From: Bacteroidota bacterium
Lineage (GTDB): Bacteria > Bacteroidota > Ignavibacteria > SZUA-365
Direction of reading: 5' to 3'
DNA length: 34,402 nt
Assembly (NCBI GenBank): GCA_023432805.1
Contig: JAEYUG010000101.1
Location: 1 to 34,402 of the forward strand
Made by a program: the position numbers and the translations under genes. Below are positions 24,780 to 33,624 of the stretch, piece by piece; positions within the stretch are counted from its first letter, which is position 1; each line of letters begins with the position of its first letter. The notes beneath the pieces are model-generated. The model was given only the letters and a program-made list of their open reading frames with translations, had not been told where the DNA came from and searched no databases.

Positions 24780-26948
24780 ATGATCGAGTCCTTCAAGAAC
24801 GATACACGTCCTCACGAGCAATTGCGCGTCGTCCAGCGTCAGCAGAGTCTGAAGCGGATGTACGGGCTCATGACGATGTTCATCGTGGGTTTCGTCGTCG
24901 CGAGTGCAAAGCTGTTCATCATCCAGATTCGTGACAGCGAGGAACTCAAGGAACTCGGCAAGAATCAGTATGAGAGTCGTGAGATCATTCCTCCCGTTCG
25001 AGGACTGATTCTCGACCGCAACCTGTCGATCCTGGCTTCGAACGTCACCGAGTACAGTCTTGTTGCCGACCCGAGTGTGCTCGATCGGCCCGATACGGTT
25101 GCACGGTTCTTTGCGCGCGTGCTTCCCGGCACCTACCGGCAGTACTACGAGAAGCTGCGTGACAGTACGCGTCGCTACGTGGTGCTTGAGAAGCGGCTTC
25201 CCGGTTCGATCGCACAGGCTTTCTCCACGTGGAAGTGCTACGGGGTACGACTGCGTCCCACGCCCCGTCGCCGCTACAATTTCGACGCGCTGGCGGGTCC
25301 TGTGATCGGCTATACCAATGTCGACAATCGTGGGCAGAGTGGTATCGAGCTCGAAATGAACGACGAGCTGTCAGGCAGGGAAGGCTTCATCGTCTATCAA
25401 CGGAACGCGCGCGGTACACGCCGACCAGATGTCGACAATCCCCGTCGCGATCCCGTCAACGGCCGGCACGTCGTGTTGACCATCCATCAGGCGTACCAGT
25501 CCATCGCCGAGGAGGAGCTCTCGAAGGGTGTCGAGAAGTACGCGGCGGAATCCGGTCGCTGCATCATCATGCAGCCTCGCACGGGCGAGATCCTCGCGAT
25601 GGCGAACTTCCCGAGTCTTGATCTGAACAACCTTGCCGCGTACTCGCCCGACGCTGCGCGCAACCGTTCGGTGACCGATCTTTACGAACCGGGATCCACG
25701 TTCAAGATCGTGGCGATGAGTGCGGCCTTGAATGAGAACCTCTATCAGCCGCTCGACAAGATCTGGGCGGAGCAGGGACGCTGGCAATACAGCGCGGTGC
25801 AGAAGCCCATCACCGACGATCATCCCTATGGATGGATCACGCTGCAGGGTGCCTTCGAGCACAGTTCGAACATTGTCAGTGCGAAGCTGGCCGACAAGCT
25901 GGGTGCAGAGCGCTTCTACAAGTACACACGCAACTTCGGATTCGGTATTCAAACCGGTGTCGAACTGCCGGGTGAACTGCGTGGCGACCTGCGCAAGCCG
26001 ATGCAGTGGGACGGCACCACGCTCAAGTACCTAGCCTTCGGGTACGGATTGGCCGTCACATCTGTGCAGATAGCGAACGCATATGCCGCCATTGCGAACG
26101 ACGGGGTGCTCATGCGTCCCTTCATCCGCAAGTGGCTGTTGGACGAGGAGCGCAACATCGTCGAGGAGAACGTTCCGCAGATCGTGCGTCGCGTGGTGTC
26201 ATCTGAAACCGCAGCAACGATGCGCCACTTCATGCAGGGCGTCGTCGACAGCGGAACGGCACGAAACGCACGCATTGAAGGCATGACCATTGGCGGCAAG
26301 ACCGGAACATCACAACGCCTCGTCAACAGATCCTACTCGAACAAGTCGCATGTGGCAAGCTTTGTCGGATTCTTCCCTGTCGATGATCCGAAGATCCTGA
26401 TTCTCGTGATTCTCGACGCTCCGAAGAATGGCTACTACGGCGGCACGGTTGCTGCGCCGATCTTCCACGAAATCGCAATGCGCATCATCAATTCATCAAT
26501 CGAGTTCGCCAAGAAGCCGGAGGATGTGCATGCAGAAGACCGCGCGAACGGCAAGGTCCGCCTGCCGGACCTGCGAGGCATGCGCGCCGATGTCGCGCGC
26601 GAGCAACTGAAGGTACGCGGACTCCGACTCGAATGCGAGGGAAGCAACGGTGTGATCGTCGCACAGGATCCGGCCGCTCATGCGACGGCAGCGCGTGGTT
26701 CGATCGTGCGTGCACGACTGGCTGCACGTGATGAAGAGCGCCGTCGCAGCGTCGGCGTCCCCGATCTGGCCGGACTCACGGTCAGGCAGGCGATGACACT
26801 GCTCGGCGGTGTCCGCCTCGCAGGAAGTCCCATCGGCACGGGTATCGTCCGCATGCAGGACCCGCCTGCGGGCACGCAGCTTCCCATCGGAAGCCGCGTC
26901 TCGATGATCTGCGAGCCGCGCAGCATTCACACAGCGAATCTCTACTGA
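24780..26948 (+). CDS. ftsI: Septal peptidoglycan transpeptidase FtsI (PBP3) with two PASTA domains
   Basis: 722 residues. It cross-links peptidoglycan at the division septum. One membrane helix lies at about 28-50. The class B dimerisation domain (about 65-225) includes PPVRGLILDRN. The transpeptidase domain (about 230-575) has the active-site serine in STFK (306-309), SSN (362-364) and KTGT (507-510), all intact. Two PASTA domains follow (about 594-647, beginning VRLPDLRGM, and 657-712, beginning VGVPDLAGL), making it longer than typical proteobacterial FtsI. The ATG at 24780 lacks a clear ribosome binding site. The 86 bases before it hold nothing recognisable. The partner glycosyltransferase FtsW is encoded downstream. 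Confidence 0.96.
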   Translation: MIESFKNDTRPHEQLRVVQRQQSLKRMYGLMTMFIVGFVVASAKLFIIQIRDSEELKELGKNQYESREIIPPVRGLILDRNLSILASNVTEYSLVADPSVLDRPDTVARFFARVLPGTYRQYYEKLRDSTRRYVVLEKRLPGSIAQAFSTWKCYGVRLRPTPRRRYNFDALAGPVIGYTNVDNRGQSGIELEMNDELSGREGFIVYQRNARGTRRPDVDNPRRDPVNGRHVVLTIHQAYQSIAEEELSKGVEKYAAESGRCIIMQPRTGEILAMANFPSLDLNNLAAYSPDAARNRSVTDLYEPGSTFKIVAMSAALNENLYQPLDKIWAEQGRWQYSAVQKPITDDHPYGWITLQGAFEHSSNIVSAKLADKLGAERFYKYTRNFGFGIQTGVELPGELRGDLRKPMQWDGTTLKYLAFGYGLAVTSVQIANAYAAIANDGVLMRPFIRKWLLDEERNIVEENVPQIVRRVVSSETAATMRHFMQGVVDSGTARNARIEGMTIGGKTGTSQRLVNRSYSNKSHVASFVGFFPVDDPKILILVILDAPKNGYYGGTVAAPIFHEIAMRIINSSIEFAKKPEDVHAEDRANGKVRLPDLRGMRADVAREQLKVRGLRLECEGSNGVIVAQDPAAHATAARGSIVRARLAARDEERRRSVGVPDLAGLTVRQAMTLLGGVRLAGSPIGTGIVRMQDPPAGTQLPIGSRVSMICEPRSIHTANLY

Positions 26949-26954
26949 GATCCC

Positions 26955-28529
26955 ATGTTCAGCCAACTTTCCCTTTCCACCACGCATCTGCCCGCACCCG
27001 TGCGACTTTCGCGCATCGTCAACGATGTGCATGTCGTCCAGATGTCGGGTCCGTGGGACGCCGACCTGGCGGGCATCACCACCGACAGTCGTGCCGTGCG
27101 CGACCGCTGGGTCTTCGTCGCTCTCGAGGGTGAGCATGTCGACGGACATCGCTTCGTGCAGCGGGCCATCGAGCAGGGTGCCGCATGTGTCGTGGTGCAG
27201 GAGAAGCAATATCTGGCCGGACTCAAGGACCTGCTCACCGCATCCTACTCGCAGCACAATGCCACGACCGTGATCGTCACCAATGACACCCGCGAGGCAG
27301 TGGCGGTGCTGGCGGACCGGTTCTACGGCTCGCCGGCTTCGAAGCTCGTGCTGACCGGCATCACCGGCACGAACGGCAAGACGACGACGAGCATGCTCAT
27401 CCAGTCGGTGCTGCGCGCGGCGGGACATGCGACCGGACTCATCGGGACAGTCGAATACAGGATCGGCAGTTCCGTTATTGCCGCGCCCTTCACGACGCCG
27501 CCCGCAGAGGAACTGCATCGCGTGCTGGGTGCCATGGTTGCCGCCGGCTGCACGCACGCCGTCATGGAAGTCTCCTCGCACGCGCTCGCGCTCGGCCGCG
27601 TGCTCGGACTTCGCTTCGCGGCCTCGGTATTCACCAATCTCACGCAGGACCATCTCGATTTCCACGGCGACATGGCGTCGTACGCAGCCGCGAAGGAACT
27701 GCTCTTCACGCGGCACAGTGCAGGGGGCACGGGCATCGTCAACAGCGACGATCGCATGGCTGCTCGCATGCTCGCTGCGCTCGGTCGCCGCCGCATGACC
27801 TACGGCGAGCAGGGTCGTCCGTCGCTGCGCATCGTCGAGATCGCGCCACTGCGCGGCGGCATGCGTATCGTGCTCGAGACGCGGCAGGGCCGCATCGAGG
27901 TGAAGACAGTCCTGTCGGGACGCTTCAATGCCTGGAACATTGCGGCGGCTTTCGGCGCATGCCGCGCGCTCGGGATTTCCGACGACATCATCGTCAAGGG
28001 CATCGCGAAGGCGAAGCAGGTTCCGGGACGCTTCGAGCGCATCCGCTCTGGAGACGGCGTGACCGCCATTGTCGACTATGCGCATTCTCCTGATGCACTC
28101 GAACATGCACTCGCCTCCGCGCGTGTGTTGGCGGGATCGTCGCGTCTACTCGTGGTGTTCGGCTGCGGCGGCGACCGCGACCAGGGCAAGCGTCCCCTCA
28201 TGGGGGCCGTGGCTGCGCAACGGGCAGATCTTGTGATCGTCACGTCCGACAATCCCCGTACCGAAGATCCTGCTGTGATCATTGCTGCGATCGTGCGTGG
28301 TGCCGAACAGGTTGCTGCATCCGGGACGGGGCGGGCCGAGGTGCGGCAGATGCCGTCGCGGCGTGCCGCAATCCGCAAGGCGCTGGGTCTGGCGAAACCT
28401 GGCGATGTGGTGCTGGTGGCAGGCAAGGGACATGAGGACTATCAGATCATCGGTGGCGCACGTGCGCATTTCGATGATCGCGAGCAGGTCCGCTCGTACT
28501 TCGAGGAGAAGCGGGGAGGCGTTCGATGA
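26955..28529 (+). CDS. murE: UDP-MurNAc-L-Ala-D-Glu:meso-diaminopimelate ligase
   Basis: 524 residues. It adds the third amino acid to the peptidoglycan stem peptide in the cytoplasm with ATP. The UDP-binding N-terminal domain has ITTDSRAVRDRWVFVALEG (41-59). The ATP-binding loop is GITGTNGKTT (135-144). EVSSHAL (205-211) is also present, and the C-terminal domain holds DNPRTE (432-437), followed by GKGHEDYQ (490-497). The DNPR sequence marks enzymes that use meso-diaminopimelate rather than lysine, so a Gram-negative type wall is predicted. The start is six bases after ftsI; the end overlaps murF by four bases (ATGA). Confidence 0.97.
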   Translation: MFSQLSLSTTHLPAPVRLSRIVNDVHVVQMSGPWDADLAGITTDSRAVRDRWVFVALEGEHVDGHRFVQRAIEQGAACVVVQEKQYLAGLKDLLTASYSQHNATTVIVTNDTREAVAVLADRFYGSPASKLVLTGITGTNGKTTTSMLIQSVLRAAGHATGLIGTVEYRIGSSVIAAPFTTPPAEELHRVLGAMVAAGCTHAVMEVSSHALALGRVLGLRFAASVFTNLTQDHLDFHGDMASYAAAKELLFTRHSAGGTGIVNSDDRMAARMLAALGRRRMTYGEQGRPSLRIVEIAPLRGGMRIVLETRQGRIEVKTVLSGRFNAWNIAAAFGACRALGISDDIIVKGIAKAKQVPGRFERIRSGDGVTAIVDYAHSPDALEHALASARVLAGSSRLLVVFGCGGDRDQGKRPLMGAVAAQRADLVIVTSDNPRTEDPAVIIAAIVRGAEQVAASGTGRAEVRQMPSRRAAIRKALGLAKPGDVVLVAGKGHEDYQIIGGARAHFDDREQVRSYFEEKRGGVR

Positions 28530-29950
28530 CAGGATTGTTCGTGCGTGATCTTCTTGCGGTGGAGGGTGCGACAGGTCTGCGGCTTGATGCGGTGCTGGAT
28601 GTGCCGGTCACGCGTGTCTGCACGGATTCGCGCGCGCTCGAGGTGGGGGATGTCTTCGTTGCATTGAAGGGCGAGCGGTTCGACGCACATGCGTTCGTTC
28701 CCGATGCGATCGCACGGGGTGCAGTGCTGGCGGTTGTGCGGAAGGCCTGGCTGCGCCGCAACGGGCGCGCGGCTGCGGGGCTTCCCCTGCTTGTGGTCGA
28801 CGACACGTTGACGGCGTACGGAGCGATCGCGCGGATCCATCGCGGACGTTTCCCGATCCCCATTCTTCTCATCACGGGAAGCAACGGCAAGACCTCAACG
28901 AAGGAACTGGTGGCAGCGGTGCTTGAGACGAAGTACCGGGTGCTGCGCACGGAAGGCAACTACAACAATCTTGTGGGACTGCCCGCGACGTTGCTGCGGC
29001 TCGAGCAGGCGCACGAGGTGGCGGTGGTCGAGGCGGGGACGAATCAGCCCGGCGACATCCCTGCGCTGTGCGCGATCGCGCAGCACACGCATGCGGTGAT
29101 CACGAACATCGGACGGGCGCATATCGAGCGGCTGCTTTCCCGCGAGGGGATCGCCGCGGAGAAGGGTGTGGTGTACCGCACGTTGCCGGGTGACGGGACG
29201 GCGATTGTCAATGCCGACGAACCGCTGGTTCGCAGGCAGGTGCCGCGGGGCAGGCGGCGCATCCTGTTCGGCCATGCGAAGGATGCGGACGTGCGCATCA
29301 CGGATGTGGCGCTCGATGCCGACGGCCGGACGACGGTGCGGCTCGAGGCTCCTGCGTTCAGTGCACGTGCCGTGACGCTGCGTCTGCGGGTACATGGTGC
29401 GCATAGCGCGATGAATGCCGCGCTGGCGTTTGCGACCGGGTGCGCGTTCGGTTGTCAGGTGACGAAGATGAAGTCCGCACTCGAGGCCTACGAGGGTGTG
29501 GAAGGACGCATGCACGTTTCGACGGTCGCCGGTGTGACGGTGATCGACGACACATACAATGCAAATCCTGATTCGATGCGTGCCGCGATTGCGATGCTGG
29601 CCGGCATGAAGGTGTCGGGACGCAAGATCGTCGTGCTCGGTGACATGCTCGAGCTCGGTCCCGCCGCCGCTGCGGAACATCATGACATCGGCACCGTACT
29701 TGCCGACGCGGGGATCCCCTACGTGCTGACGGTCGGACGACTTGCCCGGGAGATCACGCGTGCTGCACAGGCCGGACATGGCATCGTGCATGCCGAGCAT
29801 TATTCGGACAAATCCATCGTCTGTGCAGCGCTCGATGCATTGCTCGACGAAGGGGATGCCGTGCTCGTGAAGGGCTCCCGGGGTGCACGAATGGAAGAGG
29901 TGACACAGTTTCTGCTCGCTCGCGGGAACGACACGGAGGCGATGGCCTGA
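28526..29950 (+). CDS. murF: UDP-MurNAc-tripeptide:D-Ala-D-Ala ligase
   Basis: 474 residues. It adds the D-Ala-D-Ala dipeptide to complete the cytoplasmic pentapeptide precursor. Motifs: VCTDSRALEVGDVFVALKGE (31-50), ATP loop ITGSNGKTST (116-125), EGNYNNLVGLP (143-153), EAGTNQPGDI (169-178), and VIDDTYNANPDSM in the C-terminal half, a MurF hallmark. The ATG overlaps the murE stop, indicating translational coupling. mraY begins two bases after its stop. Length and motif order are normal. Confidence 0.97.
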   Translation: MTGLFVRDLLAVEGATGLRLDAVLDVPVTRVCTDSRALEVGDVFVALKGERFDAHAFVPDAIARGAVLAVVRKAWLRRNGRAAAGLPLLVVDDTLTAYGAIARIHRGRFPIPILLITGSNGKTSTKELVAAVLETKYRVLRTEGNYNNLVGLPATLLRLEQAHEVAVVEAGTNQPGDIPALCAIAQHTHAVITNIGRAHIERLLSREGIAAEKGVVYRTLPGDGTAIVNADEPLVRRQVPRGRRRILFGHAKDADVRITDVALDADGRTTVRLEAPAFSARAVTLRLRVHGAHSAMNAALAFATGCAFGCQVTKMKSALEAYEGVEGRMHVSTVAGVTVIDDTYNANPDSMRAAIAMLAGMKVSGRKIVVLGDMLELGPAAAAEHHDIGTVLADAGIPYVLTVGRLAREITRAAQAGHGIVHAEHYSDKSIVCAALDALLDEGDAVLVKGSRGARMEEVTQFLLARGNDTEAMA

Positions 29951-29952
29951 CC

Positions 29953-31062
29953 ATGCTCTACTACCTGTTCGAATACATCAACTCGATCTGGAGTCCCCCG
30001 GGATTCGATCTCGTTCGTTTCATCACATTCCGTGCGGCGGCCGCTGCGATCACCGCTCTGCTCATCAGCTGGGTGGTGGGTCCCAGAATCATCGCGCTGC
30101 TCACGCGCAGGCAGATCGGTGAATCCGCCAAGCTCGAGGCTCCCACGACGCATCTGGTGAAGGCCGGGACGCCGACCATGGGTGGTCTGATCGTGCTGCT
30201 CTCGGCGTTGGTGCCCGTGCTGCTCTGGGGCCAGTTGCACAACACCTACATCTGGTTGATTCTGATCGCGACCATCGCGTTGGGCGCAGTCGGCTTTCTC
30301 GACGACTATCTGAAGGTGGTCAAGAAGTATCCCAAGGGACTGATCGGCGAATACAAGATCGTCGGGCAGGTGGTGGTCGGCCTTGTCGTTGGCGGCGTGC
30401 TGTACTTTTCACCGGAGTTCTCCGCCTACAGTTCGATCACGACCGTGCCGTTCTTCAAGAACAGCGTGCTCGACTTCGGGGTGTTCTACATCCCGATGAT
30501 CGTGCTCGTGATCACTGCCACCTCGAATGCCGTCAATCTGACCGACGGTCTTGACGGTCTTGCCATCGGCACCGTTTCGATCGTGTTTCTGGCGATTGCG
30601 GTTCTCAGTTACATGGGTGGCAACGTCGTCTATGCGAAGTATCTCGACATCATCTACCTGCCGGGCAGCGGCGAGCTGACTGTGTTCAGCGCTGCCGTGA
30701 TCGGTGCGGGACTCGGGTTCCTCTGGTACAACGCCCATCCTGCGCAGGTGTTCATGGGGGACACGGGGTCGCTCGCACTTGGCGGCGCACTCGGCGCGAT
30801 CATGGTGCTGATCAAGAAGGAACTGCTGCTGCCGATACTCGGCGGGATCTTCTTCGCGGAGACGGTGTCGGTGCTCGTGCAGAAAATCTATTTCAAGTAC
30901 ACGAAGCGCAAGTACGGGCAGGGCAGGCGGGTGTTCCGCATGGCGCCGATCCACCACCACTTCGAGTTGCTCGGGTGGGCCGAGCCGAAGATCGTCATGC
31001 GCTTCTACATCGTCGCCGTCATTCTCGCCATTCTCAGCATGGCAACACTCAAGGTACGCTGA
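29953..31062 (+). CDS. mraY: Phospho-N-acetylmuramoyl-pentapeptide transferase MraY
   Basis: 369 residues, about ten membrane helices. It moves phospho-MurNAc-pentapeptide onto undecaprenyl phosphate to make lipid I at the inner membrane. Signature parts are GTPTMGGLI (72-80), FLDDYLK (115-121) with the catalytic aspartates, NLTDGLDGL (195-203), HPAQVFMGDTGS (262-273), and APIHHHFE (331-338), the HHH metal/nucleotide motif. All key residues are present. It lies two bases after murF and 13 before the murD ATG. Confidence 0.98.
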   Translation: MLYYLFEYINSIWSPPGFDLVRFITFRAAAAAITALLISWVVGPRIIALLTRRQIGESAKLEAPTTHLVKAGTPTMGGLIVLLSALVPVLLWGQLHNTYIWLILIATIALGAVGFLDDYLKVVKKYPKGLIGEYKIVGQVVVGLVVGGVLYFSPEFSAYSSITTVPFFKNSVLDFGVFYIPMIVLVITATSNAVNLTDGLDGLAIGTVSIVFLAIAVLSYMGGNVVYAKYLDIIYLPGSGELTVFSAAVIGAGLGFLWYNAHPAQVFMGDTGSLALGGALGAIMVLIKKELLLPILGGIFFAETVSVLVQKIYFKYTKRKYGQGRRVFRMAPIHHHFELLGWAEPKIVMRFYIVAVILAILSMATLKVR

Positions 31063-31075
31063 CAGACACGTGACC

Positions 31076-32455
31076 ATGAACGCAGACTACGACATCCGCA
31101 CACTGCGCATCAGCGTGCTCGGCGCCGCTCGCAGCGGTATCGCCGCCGCGCTGCTGGCTGCAGACCGTGGTGCGCGCGTGTTCGTCAGCGAGGCGGGGGG
31201 ACGTGAACGCTTCAGCGAGCAGTCTGTGCTGCTCGCCGGGCATGGGGTGCCCTGCGAGTTCGGGGGGCACAGTGATCGCGTGTACGATGCAGACATTCTC
31301 GTGGTCAGTCCCGGCATCCCCCTCGAATCTCCGGTCATCGTCGCTGCGCAGGCGCGCGGCATGCAGGTGATCGGCGAACTGGAATTCGGTGCCCGATTCT
31401 GCGCGATGCCCATCGTGGCCATCACCGGTACCAATGGCAAGACGACGACGACCATGATCACCGGTGCGATTTATCGCGCCGCAGGTCGCGAGCCGCTGGT
31501 TGCAGGAAACATAGGAACGGCGCTGTGTGATGCGGTTCGCACGGCTTCCCCGCATGCAGGTGCGGCCATTCTCGAGGTCAGCAGCTTCCAGCTCGATCTG
31601 AGCACAAGGTTCCATCCTTCCATCGCGATCATCACGACGATCACTCCCGATCATCTGGACCGGTATCACGGCGCGTTCGACGAATACATCACCGCGAAGC
31701 AGCGTGTGTTCATGAATCAGGGCGAGACCGATGCACTGATCTACAATCTGGACAGTCTCGACAGTGTGCGTTCGATCCTTCCCGCGCGTTCGCGTCGCTT
31801 CCCGGTGAGTGTGACGTCGATTCCAGCGCACGGCGGATGGATGGAAGGGCGCCGACTGCTCGTGGATGTCGGGTCCGGTCGAGAAATCGTTGCGTCGCTC
31901 GATGAACTGCAGCTTCGCGGCCGCCACAACTACATGAACATCCTCATGGCGGCGCTCGCCGCGCGACTCGACGGCATACCAATGCCGGTCGTACATGCGG
32001 CCGTGTGTGCATTCGAAGGTGTCGAGCACCGGCTCGAGGTTGTGCGACGCATCGGGCAGGTGACGTGGATCAACGATTCGAAGGCGACCAACGTCGACTC
32101 GTTGATCACCGCGCTGCAGAGTTTCACGCAGCCAGTGGTGCTGATCGCGGGGGGGCGTGACAAGGGTTCGCCCTACGACCCCGTGCTCGAGCTGGTGCGT
32201 GAGAAGGTGCGTGCAGCCGTATTGATCGGCGAGGCAGCCGAGCGCATTGCAGCCGCATTCGATGATGTGACAGTCACTGTACGCGCGGCCTCGATGCCCG
32301 ATGCCGTTTCCCGTGCGAACGAGCTGGCCGAGCAGGGCGACATCGTACTGCTGTCGCCTGCCTGCGCGAGCTTCGACATGTTCGAGAACTTCGAGCACCG
32401 CGGCATCGTCTTCAAGAAACTCGTCCATGCCCTTCCTGCGGAGTCGCAGGGATGA
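31076..32455 (+). CDS. murD: UDP-MurNAc-L-Ala:D-glutamate ligase
   Basis: 459 residues. It adds D-glutamate to UDP-MurNAc-L-alanine in the cytoplasm. A Rossmann-like N-terminal domain carries ISVLGAARSGIAAALLA (12-28). The ATP loop is ITGTNGKTTT (116-125). GNIG (144-147), EVSSFQLD, HRLE and WINDSKATNVDS further on are the expected Mur-ligase elements. I chose ATG 31076; GTG two codons earlier (31070) is also possible and there is no strong ribosome binding site for either. The stop overlaps the ftsW ATG by four bases. Confidence 0.97.
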   Translation: MNADYDIRTLRISVLGAARSGIAAALLAADRGARVFVSEAGGRERFSEQSVLLAGHGVPCEFGGHSDRVYDADILVVSPGIPLESPVIVAAQARGMQVIGELEFGARFCAMPIVAITGTNGKTTTTMITGAIYRAAGREPLVAGNIGTALCDAVRTASPHAGAAILEVSSFQLDLSTRFHPSIAIITTITPDHLDRYHGAFDEYITAKQRVFMNQGETDALIYNLDSLDSVRSILPARSRRFPVSVTSIPAHGGWMEGRRLLVDVGSGREIVASLDELQLRGRHNYMNILMAALAARLDGIPMPVVHAAVCAFEGVEHRLEVVRRIGQVTWINDSKATNVDSLITALQSFTQPVVLIAGGRDKGSPYDPVLELVREKVRAAVLIGEAAERIAAAFDDVTVTVRAASMPDAVSRANELAEQGDIVLLSPACASFDMFENFEHRGIVFKKLVHALPAESQG

Positions 32456-33624
32456 AGCAGCGCACGGGGCATATGGATCTGTACATCTTTCTCAGCGTTC
32501 TTGCGCTGATGATGTTCAGCGTGGGCGTGGTCTACAGCGCGAGCGTGGCGATCTCCGGTGCGAAGCACGACGGCGACTACAACTACCTGTTTCGCAGTCA
32601 TGCCGTGCGCGTGGTGCTGGGCGTGGCCGCGCTGTTCGCGGGCATGCTCGTCAACTACCATGTCTACCGCAAGATCAGCAAGGTCATCCTCGCCATCGGC
32701 ATCCTGCTGCTGTTGTACACGATCGTCGGCGGCACCGTGGTGAAGGGCGCGCAGCGATGGGTCGCCATCGGACCGATTCAATTCCAGCCCTCCGAGTTCG
32801 CAAAGTTCGCGCTCGTGATCCATCTCGCCGTGCTGCTCTCGCAGAAGCAGCACTACATACGCAATTTCCAGAAGGGCTATCTGCCGCTGCTCGTCTGGGT
32901 CGGGATCGTCGTGGGACTCGTGTTCCTGCAGCCGAACTTCTCGACCGGAGCCATCATCATGGGCATCAGCTTCATGCTGCTGTTCGTCGGGCGTGCGGAT
33001 GTGCGGCACATGCTGGGCACGGCCGCCGCAGCGCTTCCGCTCGTGCTGATCTATGCCGTGTCCGCACCGTACCGCTGGGCACGCATCATGGCGCACTTCA
33101 CCGACACGGGTGAAACCTCGTCGAAGGCCGAAGCCGCGAGGTATCAGATCGAACAAGCGATGATCGCACTCGGCAACGGGGGACTGATGGGTCTCGGATT
33201 GGGCATGAGCAAGCAGCGTGAACTTTTCCTTCCCGAGTCCTACACCGACTTCATCTTTGCCATCGTCGGCGAGGAGTACGGGTTCGTGGGTGCGGTGCTC
33301 GTGCTCGCGGTGTTCGTCGTGATCATGGTGCGCGGCATGAAGATCGCCAAGCGCGCTACCGACGATCTCGGCCGCTTCCTCGCCGTCGGCATCACCTGCA
33401 CGATCACGGTGTATGCGCTCGTGAACGTCATGGTCACGACGGGACTCCTCCCCACGACGGGTCTGCCGATGCCGCTCGTTTCATACGGTGGTACGACGAT
33501 CATCTTCACCGCATATGCCCTCGGCATCCTGCTCAACATTTCGATGTTCACGCGCATCCGTCCACGCGAAGTCACGATTCCGGACACGCCCTCGGGTCCC
33601 GTGGTCGGGGAGTTGTATCAATGA
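32452..33624 (+). CDS. ftsW: Septal peptidoglycan glycosyltransferase FtsW (SEDS family)
   Basis: 390 residues with about ten membrane helices. It polymerises lipid II at the septum together with FtsI. SEDS features: GAQRWVAIGPIQFQPSEFAK, LGNGGLMGLGLGMSKQRE, LPESYTDFIFAIVGEEYGF with the conserved acidic residues, and GLLPTTGLPMPLVSYGGTT near the C-terminus. The position between murD and murG identifies it as FtsW rather than RodA. Coupled by ATGA overlaps on both sides. MSKQREL, not KxxxLPE alone, is the local variant of the loop sequence. Confidence 0.96.
   Translation: MKQRTGHMDLYIFLSVLALMMFSVGVVYSASVAISGAKHDGDYNYLFRSHAVRVVLGVAALFAGMLVNYHVYRKISKVILAIGILLLLYTIVGGTVVKGAQRWVAIGPIQFQPSEFAKFALVIHLAVLLSQKQHYIRNFQKGYLPLLVWVGIVVGLVFLQPNFSTGAIIMGISFMLLFVGRADVRHMLGTAAAALPLVLIYAVSAPYRWARIMAHFTDTGETSSKAEAARYQIEQAMIALGNGGLMGLGLGMSKQRELFLPESYTDFIFAIVGEEYGFVGAVLVLAVFVVIMVRGMKIAKRATDDLGRFLAVGITCTITVYALVNVMVTTGLLPTTGLPMPLVSYGGTTIIFTAYALGILLNISMFTRIRPREVTIPDTPSGPVVGELYQ

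Noticed and set aside
31070..31075. GTG start for murD
   Set aside because: Possible, but ATG two codons later is the stronger start codon and nothing in the upstream sequence favours GTG.
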